Shown here: positions 9,601 to 18,050 of the stretch, in pieces | Layout of the letters: the number at the start of each line of letters is the position of its first letter | Numbering within the stretch: the first letter of the stretch is position 1 | Source of the DNA: CADCWK01 sp965218235 | Lineage (GTDB): Bacteria > Chloroflexota > Chloroflexia > Thermomicrobiales > UBA6265 | Length of the DNA: 64,000 bases | Reading direction: 5' to 3' | NCBI GenBank assembly: GCA_965218235.1 | Contig: OZ244596.1 | Coordinates: 558,001-622,000 of the forward strand | The notes under the pieces: generated by a model | The model's database searches: none | The model's input: the letters and a program-made list of their open reading frames with translations, nothing else | What the model was told of the DNA's origin: nothing | Made by a program: the position numbers and the translations under genes

Positions 9601-10261
9601 GGGCAACATCCTCGGCGCCGAGCAGAGCGGCCACATCGCCTCGATCGGCTTCGACCTCTACATCCGGCTGCTCAGCCAGGCGGTCGACGAGATCACGAAG
9701 GGGCAGCCGATCTCGGATCCGAATGCCGTCCTGCTCGACCTGCCGCTGACGGCCCTGATCCCGGCCAGCTACATCGTCGACACCGAGCTCCGGCTGGCGA
9801 CCTACCGCCGAATCGCCGGCGTCGGATCGACGGCGGCCCTGGAGGACATGCGGGCCGAACTCGTCGACCGCTTCGGCGAGATCCCCGAGGAGGTCGAGCA
9901 TCTCCTCGCCCTGATCGCCGTCCGGCTGCGCTGCGAGGCGCTCGGGATCGAGTCGGTGGTCGAGCGGGAGCGCGAGATGGTGATCCGACCAGTCGAGACC
10001 GCTCCGCTCAACGCGAAGCTGATCGCCCGCCGGTTCGGGCCGGCCGTCCGGCTCACCCCGAACAGCGTCCGCGTCCGCCTGCCGGACCTCCGGATGGCGT
10101 GGCAGGAGGCGCTCGACATCCTGCTCGACATGATCGAGGTCGTCCAGCCGGTCCGCCCCGCCCCCGTCGCGGAGAGCCCGGACGGCGGCGGCAACCTCCC
10201 TCGCTCCCGCGTCCTCAGCGGCGACGCCGAGCGAGTCCTCACCGCCAGTCGCCGCGGCTGA
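6650..10261 (+). CDS. mfd: Transcription-repair coupling factor Mfd
   Basis: 1203 aa, close to the usual Mfd length. Order of domains: UvrB-like N-terminal region (to about 350), RNA-polymerase-interacting CarD-like domain (EFVVHVDHGIAQFTGL, about 510), RecG-like translocase with Walker A GDVGFGKTE (about 660), DEEQRFGV (about 758), SATPIPRT and motif VI QLRGRVGRS, then the C-terminal TRCF domain. Mfd displaces stalled RNA polymerase at lesions and recruits UvrA. ATG 6650 is used; ATG 6674 is possible. Upstream, divergent from comEA, a TATACT (6600-6605) may be its -10 box, but no good -35 is seen. Confidence 0.97.
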   Translation: MLPSRIRTMPVSLAAIMNVLGDLPQIRAVRDHLASSTRGNRQRISFVSLPTSARAAVMASLLEGRTGTTLIVASRSDRAESLASSLSAYLPSDRRVAVWPSPEALPYEQLPFDSALAAERVALLAQLNAGGLDAPAALVVTVRGLVQIVMSAEELQQQTLRIRPGQRLRIDDVLTWATTVGYHVSPLVQEPGTLARRGGIIDVFVPGAPFPVRLDFFGDEVDTIRSFDPRTQRSQQRLTETLLLPPSELPLWRLPRIADTLQRLDTGELRAEIATEWRRMLEAVASGQTPASVDLLASYLVPERSTVLDYIAPSALVLVEEPPAVDLAATSMASHAADVLVSATGGGELPTGLEQPFTDWQTVERLLGQHDQVAFGEAPNHLEIDVPAIADAPLYAGRLSAMVDSVIHRGDSGWAIYLASDQGDRLGELLAERDVAYELVDRDATPEPVTAGRITIVRSDLPAGWELESNEQSVVTLTDLEIFGFRKATRRAYRRQTSDAGSNAADFTPGEFVVHVDHGIAQFTGLVRLDASGVEREYMLLVYAKGDKLYVPVDQSDRVSRYTGGGADPVASRLGSGEWVRTKQRVRRAIREMAWELIQLYAQRETSAGHAFPPDSTWDLELEESFPWEETVDQQKAIDSVKADMESDQPMDRLVCGDVGFGKTEVALRAAFKAVNGGKQVAVLVPTTVLALQHFQTFTQRLGSYPVRVEMLSRLRDKATQRQILRDLRDGAIDIVIGTHRIVQGDVAFKDLGLVVVDEEQRFGVRQKEFLKRFRTAVDVISMSATPIPRTLHMSLAGIRDISVIDTAPQARLPVRTFVTEWSDHLIREVVLRELDRGGQIYFVHNRVHDIDQLAHRIRALVPEARIGVGHGQMDEAVLEDVILSFVRHDFDVLISTTIIESGIDIANVNTIVIDHADALGLTQLYQLRGRVGRSTQRAYAYLLYRQGKSISEVAQERLEAIQEATELGAGLRVAMRDMEIRGAGNILGAEQSGHIASIGFDLYIRLLSQAVDEITKGQPISDPNAVLLDLPLTALIPASYIVDTELRLATYRRIAGVGSTAALEDMRAELVDRFGEIPEEVEHLLALIAVRLRCEALGIESVVEREREMVIRPVETAPLNAKLIARRFGPAVRLTPNSVRVRLPDLRMAWQEALDILLDMIEVVQPVRPAPVAESPDGGGNLPRSRVLSGDAERVLTASRRG

Positions 10262-10752
10262 TCCTTACAGACGTGTGAAAGCGGTGACCTGTCGGTGGCG
10301 AGCGGACCCCTCCCCCAGCCCCTCGCCATCGCGTCCAGTCAGCTGATCCGGCAAGGCCGGACCCGTCCGACCAGACGGATGAAGAGGGGAGCAGATTTGC
10401 CAACACAGCACGCTTGTAGGGGCGAAGCTTGCGAGCCTGACCGCCGCGGCGGCCCTTCGCAAGGAGAGGCTGGCCCCACGATCGGATGCCCATCGAACAC
10501 CTGCCTGATCCAAGGCACATGAACCGCCGCGGGCTAGGCACTTGGTGGAGTGAAAACGGCCAGCGCAGCCAGCGCAGCGGGACGCAAGAGTGAGAGCCAT
10601 GTCCCAATAGCGCCGCTCACAGAAGTTGGTGGAGAGGTTGGCTTCCCCGCTCCATCCGGTCCAGACGTAGTCTCCCGCCGGCGACGGAGCCGGCGCGAGC
10701 TGGAGCGGGGGGGGCTGCTGGCTCGCCACCGAGAAGGTTGATAAGACCCGCA
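10262..10752. repeat. Gene-free stretch holding dispersed repeat copy A
   Basis: There is no convincing gene in these 491 bases. About 10305-10448 matches 19384-19546: both open with CCCCTCCCCCAGCCCCTC, continue with a GCTGATCCGGCAA segment and GAGGGGAGCA, and then carry a TAGGGGCGA.GCTTGCGAGCCTG.CCGCCGC segment. A tail around 10563-10607 (GGCCAGCGCAG ... GAGAGCCATGTCCC) matches tails at 19623-19651 and 30522-30550. Short frames here are shadows of the repeat. Confidence 0.7.
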
Positions 10753-12327
10753 CTACGGAGTCAGGAACTCCACGTCGAGATCGTCGGCGCAGGAGAAGTC
10801 GACCTCCTGGTCGGGGTCATCGAGGAAGTCGATTGTTCCGGCCAGCAGGCAGCGCTGGCTGAAGGCGATCGGCGTGTGGGCGAGGGCGGAGGCGACGACG
10901 ACCTGGCTGTTGGGCAGGGTCCGGGCCGCGTCCTCGCCGTTCGACGGCGGGGTGATCGGGTCGTACTCGCCCGAGACGATCAGCGTCGGGATGTCTGACG
11001 TGACCGGCTCGCTCTGGACGGCGTCCGAGGATGGCAGGTCGAAGCCCCGGCAGACGGCGAAGTAGTCGCTGACGCCGAAGCCGACGCGGTCGTCCTCGAT
11101 CACCGGCAGCACGTCAGCCGACGCGACCTCCGCCGCCGTGCCCTCGACCGACTCGAACGGAATCTCATCCTGGCAGAGAACGCTGTAGTAGAACCCCGTC
11201 GCCACCGGTGTCCCGGACAGGAACGGCAGATACGGCTCCAGTGCCGCTGTCTCACCGTTGGCCACCAAGTGGAGGAAGTCCGGCACGACACCGACGAAGA
11301 TGCCACTGAAGACCAGCTGGTAGACGAGGTAGTTGATGACCGAACCGTCGACCGTGATATCGGTCGAGGCGTTGGTCAGCAGGTCAGTGAACGACGTCTC
11401 GAACGGATCGGCGTTGAACCGGTCGACGGCACGCTCGAAGTCGCTCGTCACGTTCGGGAAGGCGGCGTAGCAGTCCCGGTCGGCGGCGCAGGCGTCGGCC
11501 AGCCGGACCAGCGCGTCGTTGAACCCGACGACGAACGTGGACAGGAACGGCCGGTCCGGCGTCAGGACCGATTCCAGCACGACGCTGCTGATGACGCCCT
11601 CCGGTAGGAGCCGCATCGCCTCCAGCGCCAGCCGGGTTCCGTAAGACTGCCCCCAGAGGTCGATCCTGTCGTAGCCGAGCGCCGTCCGGATATCGTCGAT
11701 GTCCCGCGCCGACTCCGAGGTCGTGAACGCGGTGAGATCGGTCGTGTCTCCCAGCGACGCGGCGCAGGCGGCCCCCTCCGCCTCGTAGGCCCGCTCGTCG
11801 GGATCGCTATCGCTATCCCCATGACCGATCAGGTCACCGGTGCTCGGGTCGGTGTCTCCCTTACAATACAGCCCCGGCTCGGAGAAGCCGGTCCCGCGCT
11901 GGTCGAAGACGACGACCTCACGGCCCTTCCGCAGATCGGCGTAGGAGGCGAGGAAGTTCGGGGCAAACAGGTCGAGCAGCGGCCCCGAGTCCCCGCCCGG
12001 TCCGCCGTTGAGCATGAAGACCGGCTCGCCGCCAACCTCGCCACGGTCCGGCCGAACGATGCCGACGGCCAGCCGGATGGTGTCGCCATCCGGCTCGGCG
12101 TGGAACAGCGGCACCGTCACGAACCCGCAGGTGATGGCGTGGCCCCCGTCCAGGGTGCGGGGCAGGTCCCAGCGGCACGGTCCTTCTTCGAACGTCGCCG
12201 AACTCCGCGGCGAGGGCGTTGCGTCGGATGAGGTCCGCGACGCGGCAACCGGGCCGGAGAGTCCGAGACTGCCCATGAGCAGCAGTGCCCCGACGAGGGG
12301 ATTCCAGCGAGTCGTTCCGTGGGTCAT
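10753..12327 (-). CDS. Secreted alpha/beta hydrolase (tripeptidyl-aminopeptidase/TAP-like)
   Basis: 524 aa. A signal peptide (LVGALLLMGSLGLSGPVAAS) precedes an alpha/beta hydrolase fold: HGG-type oxyanion strand FMLNGGPGGDSG, VVFDQRGTGFSEPG, nucleophile elbow DLWGQSYGTRLALE (Ser in GxSxG), and a C-terminal TAP-like segment PTLIVSGEYDPITPP that carries the acid residue. This layout fits proline iminopeptidase/TAP-family exopeptidases acting outside the membrane. ATG 12327 is chosen because AGAGGAAAG lies 4-5 nt upstream; the frame is open further to 12354 without a ribosome site. Confidence 0.82.
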   Translation of the reverse strand: MTHGTTRWNPLVGALLLMGSLGLSGPVAASRTSSDATPSPRSSATFEEGPCRWDLPRTLDGGHAITCGFVTVPLFHAEPDGDTIRLAVGIVRPDRGEVGGEPVFMLNGGPGGDSGPLLDLFAPNFLASYADLRKGREVVVFDQRGTGFSEPGLYCKGDTDPSTGDLIGHGDSDSDPDERAYEAEGAACAASLGDTTDLTAFTTSESARDIDDIRTALGYDRIDLWGQSYGTRLALEAMRLLPEGVISSVVLESVLTPDRPFLSTFVVGFNDALVRLADACAADRDCYAAFPNVTSDFERAVDRFNADPFETSFTDLLTNASTDITVDGSVINYLVYQLVFSGIFVGVVPDFLHLVANGETAALEPYLPFLSGTPVATGFYYSVLCQDEIPFESVEGTAAEVASADVLPVIEDDRVGFGVSDYFAVCRGFDLPSSDAVQSEPVTSDIPTLIVSGEYDPITPPSNGEDAARTLPNSQVVVASALAHTPIAFSQRCLLAGTIDFLDDPDQEVDFSCADDLDVEFLTP

Positions 12328-12368
12328 CGTCTTTCCTCTGTTTCCACCCAACACCGCGCCGTCGCGAC

Positions 12369-12404
12369 GAGAGCAGCCAGCGGGACCGACCGCTGGCTGC
12401 TCTC
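12369..12404. terminator. Hairpin between mutS2 and the hydrolase gene
   Basis: A perfect 15-bp inverted repeat (12369-12383 with 12390-12404), 6-nt loop. It follows mutS2 on the minus strand but lacks a U-run, so it may be an intrinsic terminator of the U-poor type or a processing site. Confidence 0.55.
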
Positions 12405-12477
12405 CCGTTCATCGTCCGCTGAGTGTACGCCGGCGGCTCGCGGTGCAAGAAGGCGATCACGGTCGATCCAAGCGGTC

Positions 12478-14883
12478 TCAGGCGCCGCGCAAGTAGGCGA
12501 CCGTCACGCCGTCGCCGCCCTGCTCCGGCCGGGCCAGGGCGGCGCTCTCGATCGCCGGGTGCCGGTGCAGGTGGGTCCGGACGACCTCCCGAAGGGCGCC
12601 GGTGCCCTTGCCGTGGATGATGTGGACGAACGGCAGGTTCGACCGGGCGGCGCTCTCCAGGTAGCTCTCCAGCATCTCCGGCACCTCGCTGGCCCGTTGG
12701 CCACGCAGGTCCAGCTCGATCGGCACATTCTCGTTGAAGACCGGGCGGGTGACCCGACGCTCGGCATCGCTCGTCGCCGACCGGCCGAGTCGCTCAAGTG
12801 CCTCGACCGGCTGCCGCATCTTGAGCGAGCCCATCTGGATGTCGGCCTGCCCGTCGCTGACGGCTGTGACCTCGCCCTCGGCGCCGAGCGAGGTGACGAT
12901 GACTCGGTCCCCGGCCCGGATCGGCCGCTGGTTCGGCAGACCCAGCGGTATCGGCCGGTTGATCTCGATCCGCTCCCGCCGGAAGCGCTTGGCGACATCG
13001 GTCGCTCGGTCGGCGTCCCGGCGGCGCTGCTCGATGTGATCCCGTGTGACGCCGACGGCCGACCGATCGGACTGGAGCGACCGCAGCGTCTCCCGGATCT
13101 CCTGGAGCTCGCCCTGCGCCTCGGCCAGTGCCTCCTCGCGAGCGGTCCGGCGCTCCTCCTCGGCCGAGCGGAGCGACCGGGCGGCGATGGTGCGGAGCTG
13201 ACGGGCCTCCTGCTCGGTTGCCTCGGCCCGGGCGAGGGACTGCTCGGTCTCCTCCCGTCGGACGCGGATGTCCCGCAGCAGCGCGTCGGTCCGCTCGTCG
13301 TCGGGGTTGACCATCGTCGCCGCCCGCTCCAGCACGCGGCGGCTCAGACCGAGTCGATTGGCGATCGCGAGCGCGTTCGACTCGCCCGGCACGCCGATCG
13401 TCAGGCGGTACGTCGGAGAGAGCGTCTCGACGTCGAACTCGACGCTGGCGTTCTCGAGCCCCGGCGTGGCGTAGGCGAAGGCCTTGACCTCGCTGAAGTG
13501 CGTCGTCGCGATCACCATCGCGCCGCGGTCGAGCAACTCCTGCAGGAGCGAGCGGGCCAGCGCAGACCCTTCCTGCGGGTCCGTCCCGGCGCCCATCTCA
13601 TCGAGCAGGACCAGCGACTCCGGCCGGACCTGGCCGAGCATGTCGATCACCGAGCGCATGTGGGCCGAGAAGGTCGAGAGGCTCTGCTGGATGCTCTGCT
13701 CGTCGCCGATGTCGACGAAGATCGAGGAGAAGACGCTCAGTTCCGACTCCGGACCGGCCGGGATGAAGAGCCCTGTCTGGGCCATCAGGGCGAGCAGGCC
13801 GACCGTCTTCAGGGCGACGGTCTTGCCGCCCGTGTTCGGCCCGGTAATGACCAGCACCCGGAAGTCCTGGCCGATGTGGAGGTTGAGGGGGACGACGGTC
13901 TTCGGGTCGAGCAGAGGGTGACGGGCGTTGCGGAGCCGGACCCGCAGGCTGGAGTGGGCGCCGGTCGTCCGCTTTGGTCCAACCGGGCGCGGCGCGACCG
14001 CCGGCCGGTTGGCCTCCTGATCGGACGCCAGCCGGGACTTGGCCAGCGCGAGGTCGAGGGCCGCGATGGCGTCCATCGTCTCGCGCAGGTCGGCGGCCCG
14101 CTCGGCCACCATGTGGGTCAGCGCGTCGAGGATCCGGTCGATCTCGTGCTGCTCGGCCGCCTGCTGCTCGCGCCAGCGGTTGTTCAGATCGACCACGTCG
14201 AACGGTTCAACGAACAGCGTCTGGCCGCTGGCCGAGGTGTCGTGGACCATCCCCGGCACGGCGCCGCGCGACTCCGACCGGATCGGGATCACGTAGCGGC
14301 CGTCCCGCATCGTGATGATCTGGTCCTGAACAGCCGACGCGTACCGCCCCCCGCTAATCAGGTTGTTGAGCCGCTCCATCAGGCGGGAGTGCGAGACCCG
14401 GACCTCGCGCCGGATCCGGGCGAGGTCCGGGCTGGCCGTGTCGAGGATGTCGCCCCGCGGACCGATCGTCCGGCCGATCGCCTGGTCGAGGTCGTAGAGA
14501 TCGGCGAGGTGGCCGACGAACTCCAGCAGCCGCGGGAAGCGGGTGTCGGCGTCGACGATCCGGGCGAAGGTCTGGCGCAGGTTTCGCGTGGCGGTCGCGG
14601 TATCCTGGACCAGGAGCAGCTCGGTCGGCGCCAGCCTGCTGCCGTGCGAGGCCCGGTCGACCTGGACGCGGATGTCCCGGGCGCCACCGACCGAGAACTC
14701 CGGGTAGATCGTCATCAGCGCAACGGCTTCGCCGGTCACGGAGAGCAGGTAGCCGACCTGGTCGGGGTCGCTGCTGGGCTTGAGCTCACGGGCCCGCTCC
14801 GAGGCAAGCGCGAAGTCGCAGCGCCGGGCGAGCCGATCGAGGATCGCGGGATATTCGAGTTTGTCGAGTACGGACTGCTTCAC
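12478..14883 (-). CDS. mutS2: MutS2 family ATPase/endonuclease
   Basis: 801 aa, the normal MutS2 length. The core ATPase has Walker A ITGPNTGGKTVALKT (about residue 346), Walker B LVLLDEMGAGTDPQEG, a long charged coiled coil, and a C-terminal Smr domain (ELDLRGQRASE ... HIIHGKGTGALREVV). The mismatch-binding N-terminal domain of MutS1 is absent. MutS2 acts on branched DNA or on collided ribosomes, depending on the species. GTG 14883 is the start (GAGG about 9 nt upstream); the frame stays open for another 100 codons into the lexA promoter, but that part is not MutS2-like. Confidence 0.93.
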   Translation of the reverse strand: MKQSVLDKLEYPAILDRLARRCDFALASERARELKPSSDPDQVGYLLSVTGEAVALMTIYPEFSVGGARDIRVQVDRASHGSRLAPTELLLVQDTATATRNLRQTFARIVDADTRFPRLLEFVGHLADLYDLDQAIGRTIGPRGDILDTASPDLARIRREVRVSHSRLMERLNNLISGGRYASAVQDQIITMRDGRYVIPIRSESRGAVPGMVHDTSASGQTLFVEPFDVVDLNNRWREQQAAEQHEIDRILDALTHMVAERAADLRETMDAIAALDLALAKSRLASDQEANRPAVAPRPVGPKRTTGAHSSLRVRLRNARHPLLDPKTVVPLNLHIGQDFRVLVITGPNTGGKTVALKTVGLLALMAQTGLFIPAGPESELSVFSSIFVDIGDEQSIQQSLSTFSAHMRSVIDMLGQVRPESLVLLDEMGAGTDPQEGSALARSLLQELLDRGAMVIATTHFSEVKAFAYATPGLENASVEFDVETLSPTYRLTIGVPGESNALAIANRLGLSRRVLERAATMVNPDDERTDALLRDIRVRREETEQSLARAEATEQEARQLRTIAARSLRSAEEERRTAREEALAEAQGELQEIRETLRSLQSDRSAVGVTRDHIEQRRRDADRATDVAKRFRRERIEINRPIPLGLPNQRPIRAGDRVIVTSLGAEGEVTAVSDGQADIQMGSLKMRQPVEALERLGRSATSDAERRVTRPVFNENVPIELDLRGQRASEVPEMLESYLESAARSNLPFVHIIHGKGTGALREVVRTHLHRHPAIESAALARPEQGGDGVTVAYLRGA

Positions 14884-15138
14884 GGGAAGACCTCGGCTGG
14901 GATGGGTGTCAGGTTGACGTGTCGCCAGGAACGTGACGGGAAGGCACGCGGAGGCCTCATCGGAGGCATCCGGTGACTCACGGTCGTTCTTGCAGGGGCG
15001 AAGGATGGGACTGGAACCGGTGAGCGCGGCGGCCCACCGGCACCGGTAGACGACGGAAGTATGACGCATACGCCGAACCAGCGAGTTGCGATTCCCCGAA
15101 ACCGTGATATCTGCGCCACTTTCCGGGGCGGCTACGCA

Positions 15139-15168
15139 TTGACTGGAACATACGTTCGATGCTATTCT
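15139..15168 (+). promoter_or_regulatory. lexA promoter with SOS box between -35 and -10
   Basis: TTGACT (15139-15144), 18 bases, then TATTCT (15163-15168) preceded by TGC, an extended -10. The spacer holds the palindrome GAACATACGTTC (15146-15157), which has the GAAC-N4-GTTC form of the Bacillus/actinobacterial type LexA box. LexA bound here would block its own polymerase. Confidence 0.85.
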
Positions 15169-15248
15169 CTCTGAAACCGTCATCCCGCAGCGCAGGCCCC
15201 AGGGGCGATGTCCGGAAATGGCTCGTGCCGACCAAGGAGCTCCGTACC

Positions 15249-15902
15249 GTGAAGCCGCTAACCGGACGCCAGCAATCCATCCTCGACTACATCGCCCGCT
15301 TCATGGACGACAACGACTACCCGCCGACCATCCGGGATATCCAGGGTGAGTTGACAATCTCGTCGACCAGCGTCGTCGACTACAACCTCAAGGTGATCGA
15401 GGAGCGCGGCTACATCCGGCGCAACCGGAACATCTCCCGCGGTATCGAGCTGGTCACCCGCGATCGCTCGCGCCGCAACTCGTCCGTCCTGACGATTCCG
15501 GTCGTTGGCCAGATCGCCGCCGGTCTCCCGATCCCCGTTCCAGGCGACCTGGAGTCCCTCGGCACCGGTGAGGACGCCGAGACGATCGAGGTCGGGCCGG
15601 AGCTGATCGGCGGCAATGCCGCCGGCGTCTTCGCCCTCCGCGTCCGTGGGCACTCGATGGTCGACGCTCTGATCAACGACGGCGACATCGTCGTGCTACG
15701 CCGCCAGGAGACCGCCGAGAACGGCGACACCGTCGCCGTCTGGTTGCGTGAGGAGCGGGAGACGACGCTGAAGAAGTTCTACGTCGAGGGCGAGAACGTC
15801 CGTCTCCAGCCGGCCAATGTCACCATGGACGCGATCTACACCCGGGCCGACAACGTCGAGATCCAGGGCAAGCTCGTCAGCGTTCTCCGCTCGGTCTGGT
15901 AG
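15249..15902 (+). CDS. lexA: LexA repressor
   Basis: 217 aa. The N-terminal winged helix (LTGRQQSILDYIARFMDDNDYPPTIRDI) is followed by a hinge and the S24 self-cleavage domain: scissile Ala91-Gly92 (QIAAGLPI), nucleophile Ser136 (GHSMVD), and general base Lys175 (TTLKKF). LexA represses SOS genes and cleaves itself when RecA filaments form. GTG 15249 is preferred: AAGGAG (15234-15239) lies 9 nt upstream, whereas the ATG at 15159 falls inside the promoter. The 218-codon length is normal. Confidence 0.95.
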   Translation: MKPLTGRQQSILDYIARFMDDNDYPPTIRDIQGELTISSTSVVDYNLKVIEERGYIRRNRNISRGIELVTRDRSRRNSSVLTIPVVGQIAAGLPIPVPGDLESLGTGEDAETIEVGPELIGGNAAGVFALRVRGHSMVDALINDGDIVVLRRQETAENGDTVAVWLREERETTLKKFYVEGENVRLQPANVTMDAIYTRADNVEIQGKLVSVLRSVW

Positions 15903-16008
15903 TTCCGGTCGTGAGCCACATCCGAATCCACGTCAGGCGAGCGCCGGTCCCGAAAACGGGGTCGGCGTTCTGGCGTTCCGTCCGGAGTGCCGGGCTCCTC
16001 CAGGCCGA

Positions 16009-16017
16009 TGCTATACT
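16009..16017 (+). promoter_or_regulatory. Extended -10 promoter element before the DUF4126 gene
   Basis: TGCTATACT lies 68 nt before the ATG. No clear -35 is visible. The same TGCTATnCT form occurs at lexA (15160-15168) and before the tRNA array (62915-62923), and a variant TGCTAGACT at 41015-41023. Confidence 0.5.
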
Positions 16018-16084
16018 CTTCCGCTTGATGAGCGTCAACGGCACCGTGGCCTCGCGGCGCCCGCTCCGTACCGATTGAGGATCC

Positions 16085-16687
16085 ATGTTTCTGCCACTGC
16101 TCACCGGGCTTGGACTGTCGGCGTCGGCCGGCCTGAACGCCTATCTGCCGCTGATCATCATCGCCATGGTCGACCGGATCCGCGACGGCCACCTCCTCAG
16201 CGGCGGCTACGAGTTCATCTCGTCGATCCCAGCCATCATCGTCCTCCTGGTCCTGATCACGATCGAGCTCGTCGCCGACAAGTCACCCGCCTACCGGGCC
16301 AACGACGTCTTCCAGTCGATCGTGCGTCCCGCGGCCGGCGGACTGGCGTTCATGGCGTCGACCTCCAATACGGACTTCAACCCGGTCGCCGCCCTGATGA
16401 TCGGTCTGGTCGCCGCGGGGATCATGCACGCGACCAAGTCCGCCTTCCGGCTTCGCTTCCCGCCGAAGCTGCGGGGCGTCTTCGTCCCCGCCTTCAGCGT
16501 CGCCGAGGACCTCTACGCCGCCATGATGAGCACCCTCGCCCTCGTCATCCCCATCATCGTCCCGGTCCTCCTCATCCCGGCCGCCGGCATCGCGATCTGG
16601 ACCGTGAGCCGGCGGCCTAACCACGGACCCGCCGCCGAGACAAGCGAGGCGACCGAAACAGCCGGAACCACCGTTACTCAACCTTGA
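16085..16687 (+). CDS. DUF4126 membrane protein
   Basis: 200 aa with about five hydrophobic segments. The N-terminal FLPLLTGLGLSASAGLNAYLPL and the following VDRIRDGHLL and IELVADKSPA..ANDVFQ..VRPAAG patterns are those of DUF4126 integral membrane proteins. The family has no established function. The C-terminus ends in a charged, Thr/Glu-rich cytoplasmic tail. The stop codon overlaps the HAIR-like operator of the next gene, so this gene is probably not co-transcribed with dnaJ. Confidence 0.8.
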   Translation: MFLPLLTGLGLSASAGLNAYLPLIIIAMVDRIRDGHLLSGGYEFISSIPAIIVLLVLITIELVADKSPAYRANDVFQSIVRPAAGGLAFMASTSNTDFNPVAALMIGLVAAGIMHATKSAFRLRFPPKLRGVFVPAFSVAEDLYAAMMSTLALVIPIIVPVLLIPAAGIAIWTVSRRPNHGPAAETSEATETAGTTVTQP

Positions 16688-16712
16688 GTCGCGTTGACTA
16701 AGGGTATATCAT
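16683..16712 (+). promoter_or_regulatory. HAIR-like HspR operator with promoter before the DnaJ gene
   Basis: CTTGAGT-N7-ACTAAGG (16683-16703) matches the HspR operator consensus CTTGAGT-N7-ACTCAAG in all 7 bases on the left and 5 of 7 on the right. It overlaps a promoter TTGAGT (16684-16689), 17 bases, TATCAT (16707-16712). Repression by an HspR protein encoded elsewhere is the likely reading. Confidence 0.55.
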
Positions 16713-16757
16713 TATGACGAGTAAGAGTGGCCCAGCGGCCGAGCGCGAGAGGGCACC

Positions 16758-17912
16758 ATGCCGTCGGTTCAATTCAAGGACTACTACAAGACACTTGGCC
16801 TGGAGCGGACGGCCGCCGAGGGCGAGATCCGGACCGCCTACCGGAAGCTTGCCCGCCAGTACCACCCCGACCTGAACCCCAACGACACGTCCACTGAGGA
16901 TCGCTTCAAGGAGATCAACGAGGCGTACGAAGTGCTGTCCGACGCCGGCAAGCGCAAGATGTACGACCGCTACGGCGACGAGTGGCAGCGCTACCGCGAC
17001 GCGGGCTACACCGGCGACGAGCCCCGGCAGAGCCGGACGACGATCGATCCGAACGACTTCGGCGAGTGGTTCGCCCGCCGCAACGCGTCGCGCCAGGGAT
17101 CGGCGACGAACGGCCGCCCCCGGACCACCACGTCCCCGCGGGCCGACCGGACCGAAGAATCGTTCAGCTGGGATTGGAGCCAGCCGACCGAGGCTGGATC
17201 GAGCGGTCGCTTCTCCGACTTCTTCGAGACCCTGTTCGGCAACATCGCCGGTCGCGGTGCCGAGCCGAATCCGTTCGGGGAGGTCCGCGGCGGCCCGGCC
17301 CGCGGCGAGGATGTCGAGATCAGCGTCGAGATCTCCCTCGCCGAGGCCTATCGTGGCGCCGCCCGCCGATTCGAGGTCAAGCGCCCGGAGCTCTGCACGA
17401 CCTGCCACGGCTCCGGTATCGCCCGCGGCGCCACCTGCCCGACCTGCGACGGTGACGGCCGGATCCTGAAGGCGAAGGCGATCGAGGTCAAGATCCCGGC
17501 CGGGGTCGCGACCGGCTCACGGATCCGGATTGCCGGCCAGGGTGGCGTCAGCGCGTCCAATGGCGAACCGGGCGACGCCTTCCTCAAGGTCACGGTCCGG
17601 CCCGATCCGCGGTTCGAGCGCGACGGCGACAACCTCCGGACGGAGATGTCGATTCCCCCCTACGTCGCGGTGCTCGGCGGCGAGGCGCCGGTGAAGACGC
17701 TCGACGGCTCGGTCGTCCTGACGATTCCGGCCGGGAGCTCGGCCGGCAAGACGTTCCGTCTCCGGGGCAAGGGCATGCCAAAGCTCAGGGGCGAAGGGCG
17801 CGGCGACCTGCTTGCCCGGCTGGCGATCAGCGTCCCAACGCGGCCGTCCGATCGCGAGCGGCGCCTCTACGAGCAACTCCGAGACCTCGACACCGCCGAC
17901 TCCGACGATTAG
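16758..17912 (+). CDS. DnaJ-family co-chaperone with a half-size zinc centre
   Basis: 384 aa. The J domain carries HPD at residues 36-38 and stimulates DnaK ATPase. A Gly/Phe-poor linker rich in Arg and Ser follows to about 170, then the C-terminal substrate-binding domains. Between them are only two CxxCxGxG motifs (CTTCHGSG about 213 and CPTCDGDG about 227), where classic DnaJ has four. It is therefore intermediate between DnaJ and CbpA. It stands alone, without dnaK or grpE next to it, and is preceded by a HAIR-like operator, suggesting heat-shock control. Confidence 0.9.
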   Translation: MPSVQFKDYYKTLGLERTAAEGEIRTAYRKLARQYHPDLNPNDTSTEDRFKEINEAYEVLSDAGKRKMYDRYGDEWQRYRDAGYTGDEPRQSRTTIDPNDFGEWFARRNASRQGSATNGRPRTTTSPRADRTEESFSWDWSQPTEAGSSGRFSDFFETLFGNIAGRGAEPNPFGEVRGGPARGEDVEISVEISLAEAYRGAARRFEVKRPELCTTCHGSGIARGATCPTCDGDGRILKAKAIEVKIPAGVATGSRIRIAGQGGVSASNGEPGDAFLKVTVRPDPRFERDGDNLRTEMSIPPYVAVLGGEAPVKTLDGSVVLTIPAGSSAGKTFRLRGKGMPKLRGEGRGDLLARLAISVPTRPSDRERRLYEQLRDLDTADSDD

Positions 17913-18050
17913 CCGCTCGGCTCCGTCGATCAGGTCTCGACCGCCCTGCTTCCCGTTCAGTTCGCCCAGCGCCCTGATTGTCCCGGTCGGCTATAGTGTC
18001 CGGCGGTACTTCGCGACCTGGATGACCATCGCGATGAGGGTGAGGGCAGC

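Noticed and set aside
12319..14976. 885-codon plus-strand frame opposite mutS2
   Set aside because: Shadow of mutS2; composition dominated by Arg, Gly, Asp and Leu, no motifs.
14884..15183. N-terminal 100-codon extension of the MutS2 frame
   Set aside because: It runs through the lexA promoter, is not MutS2-like, and a GTG with a ribosome site at 14883 gives the normal protein length.
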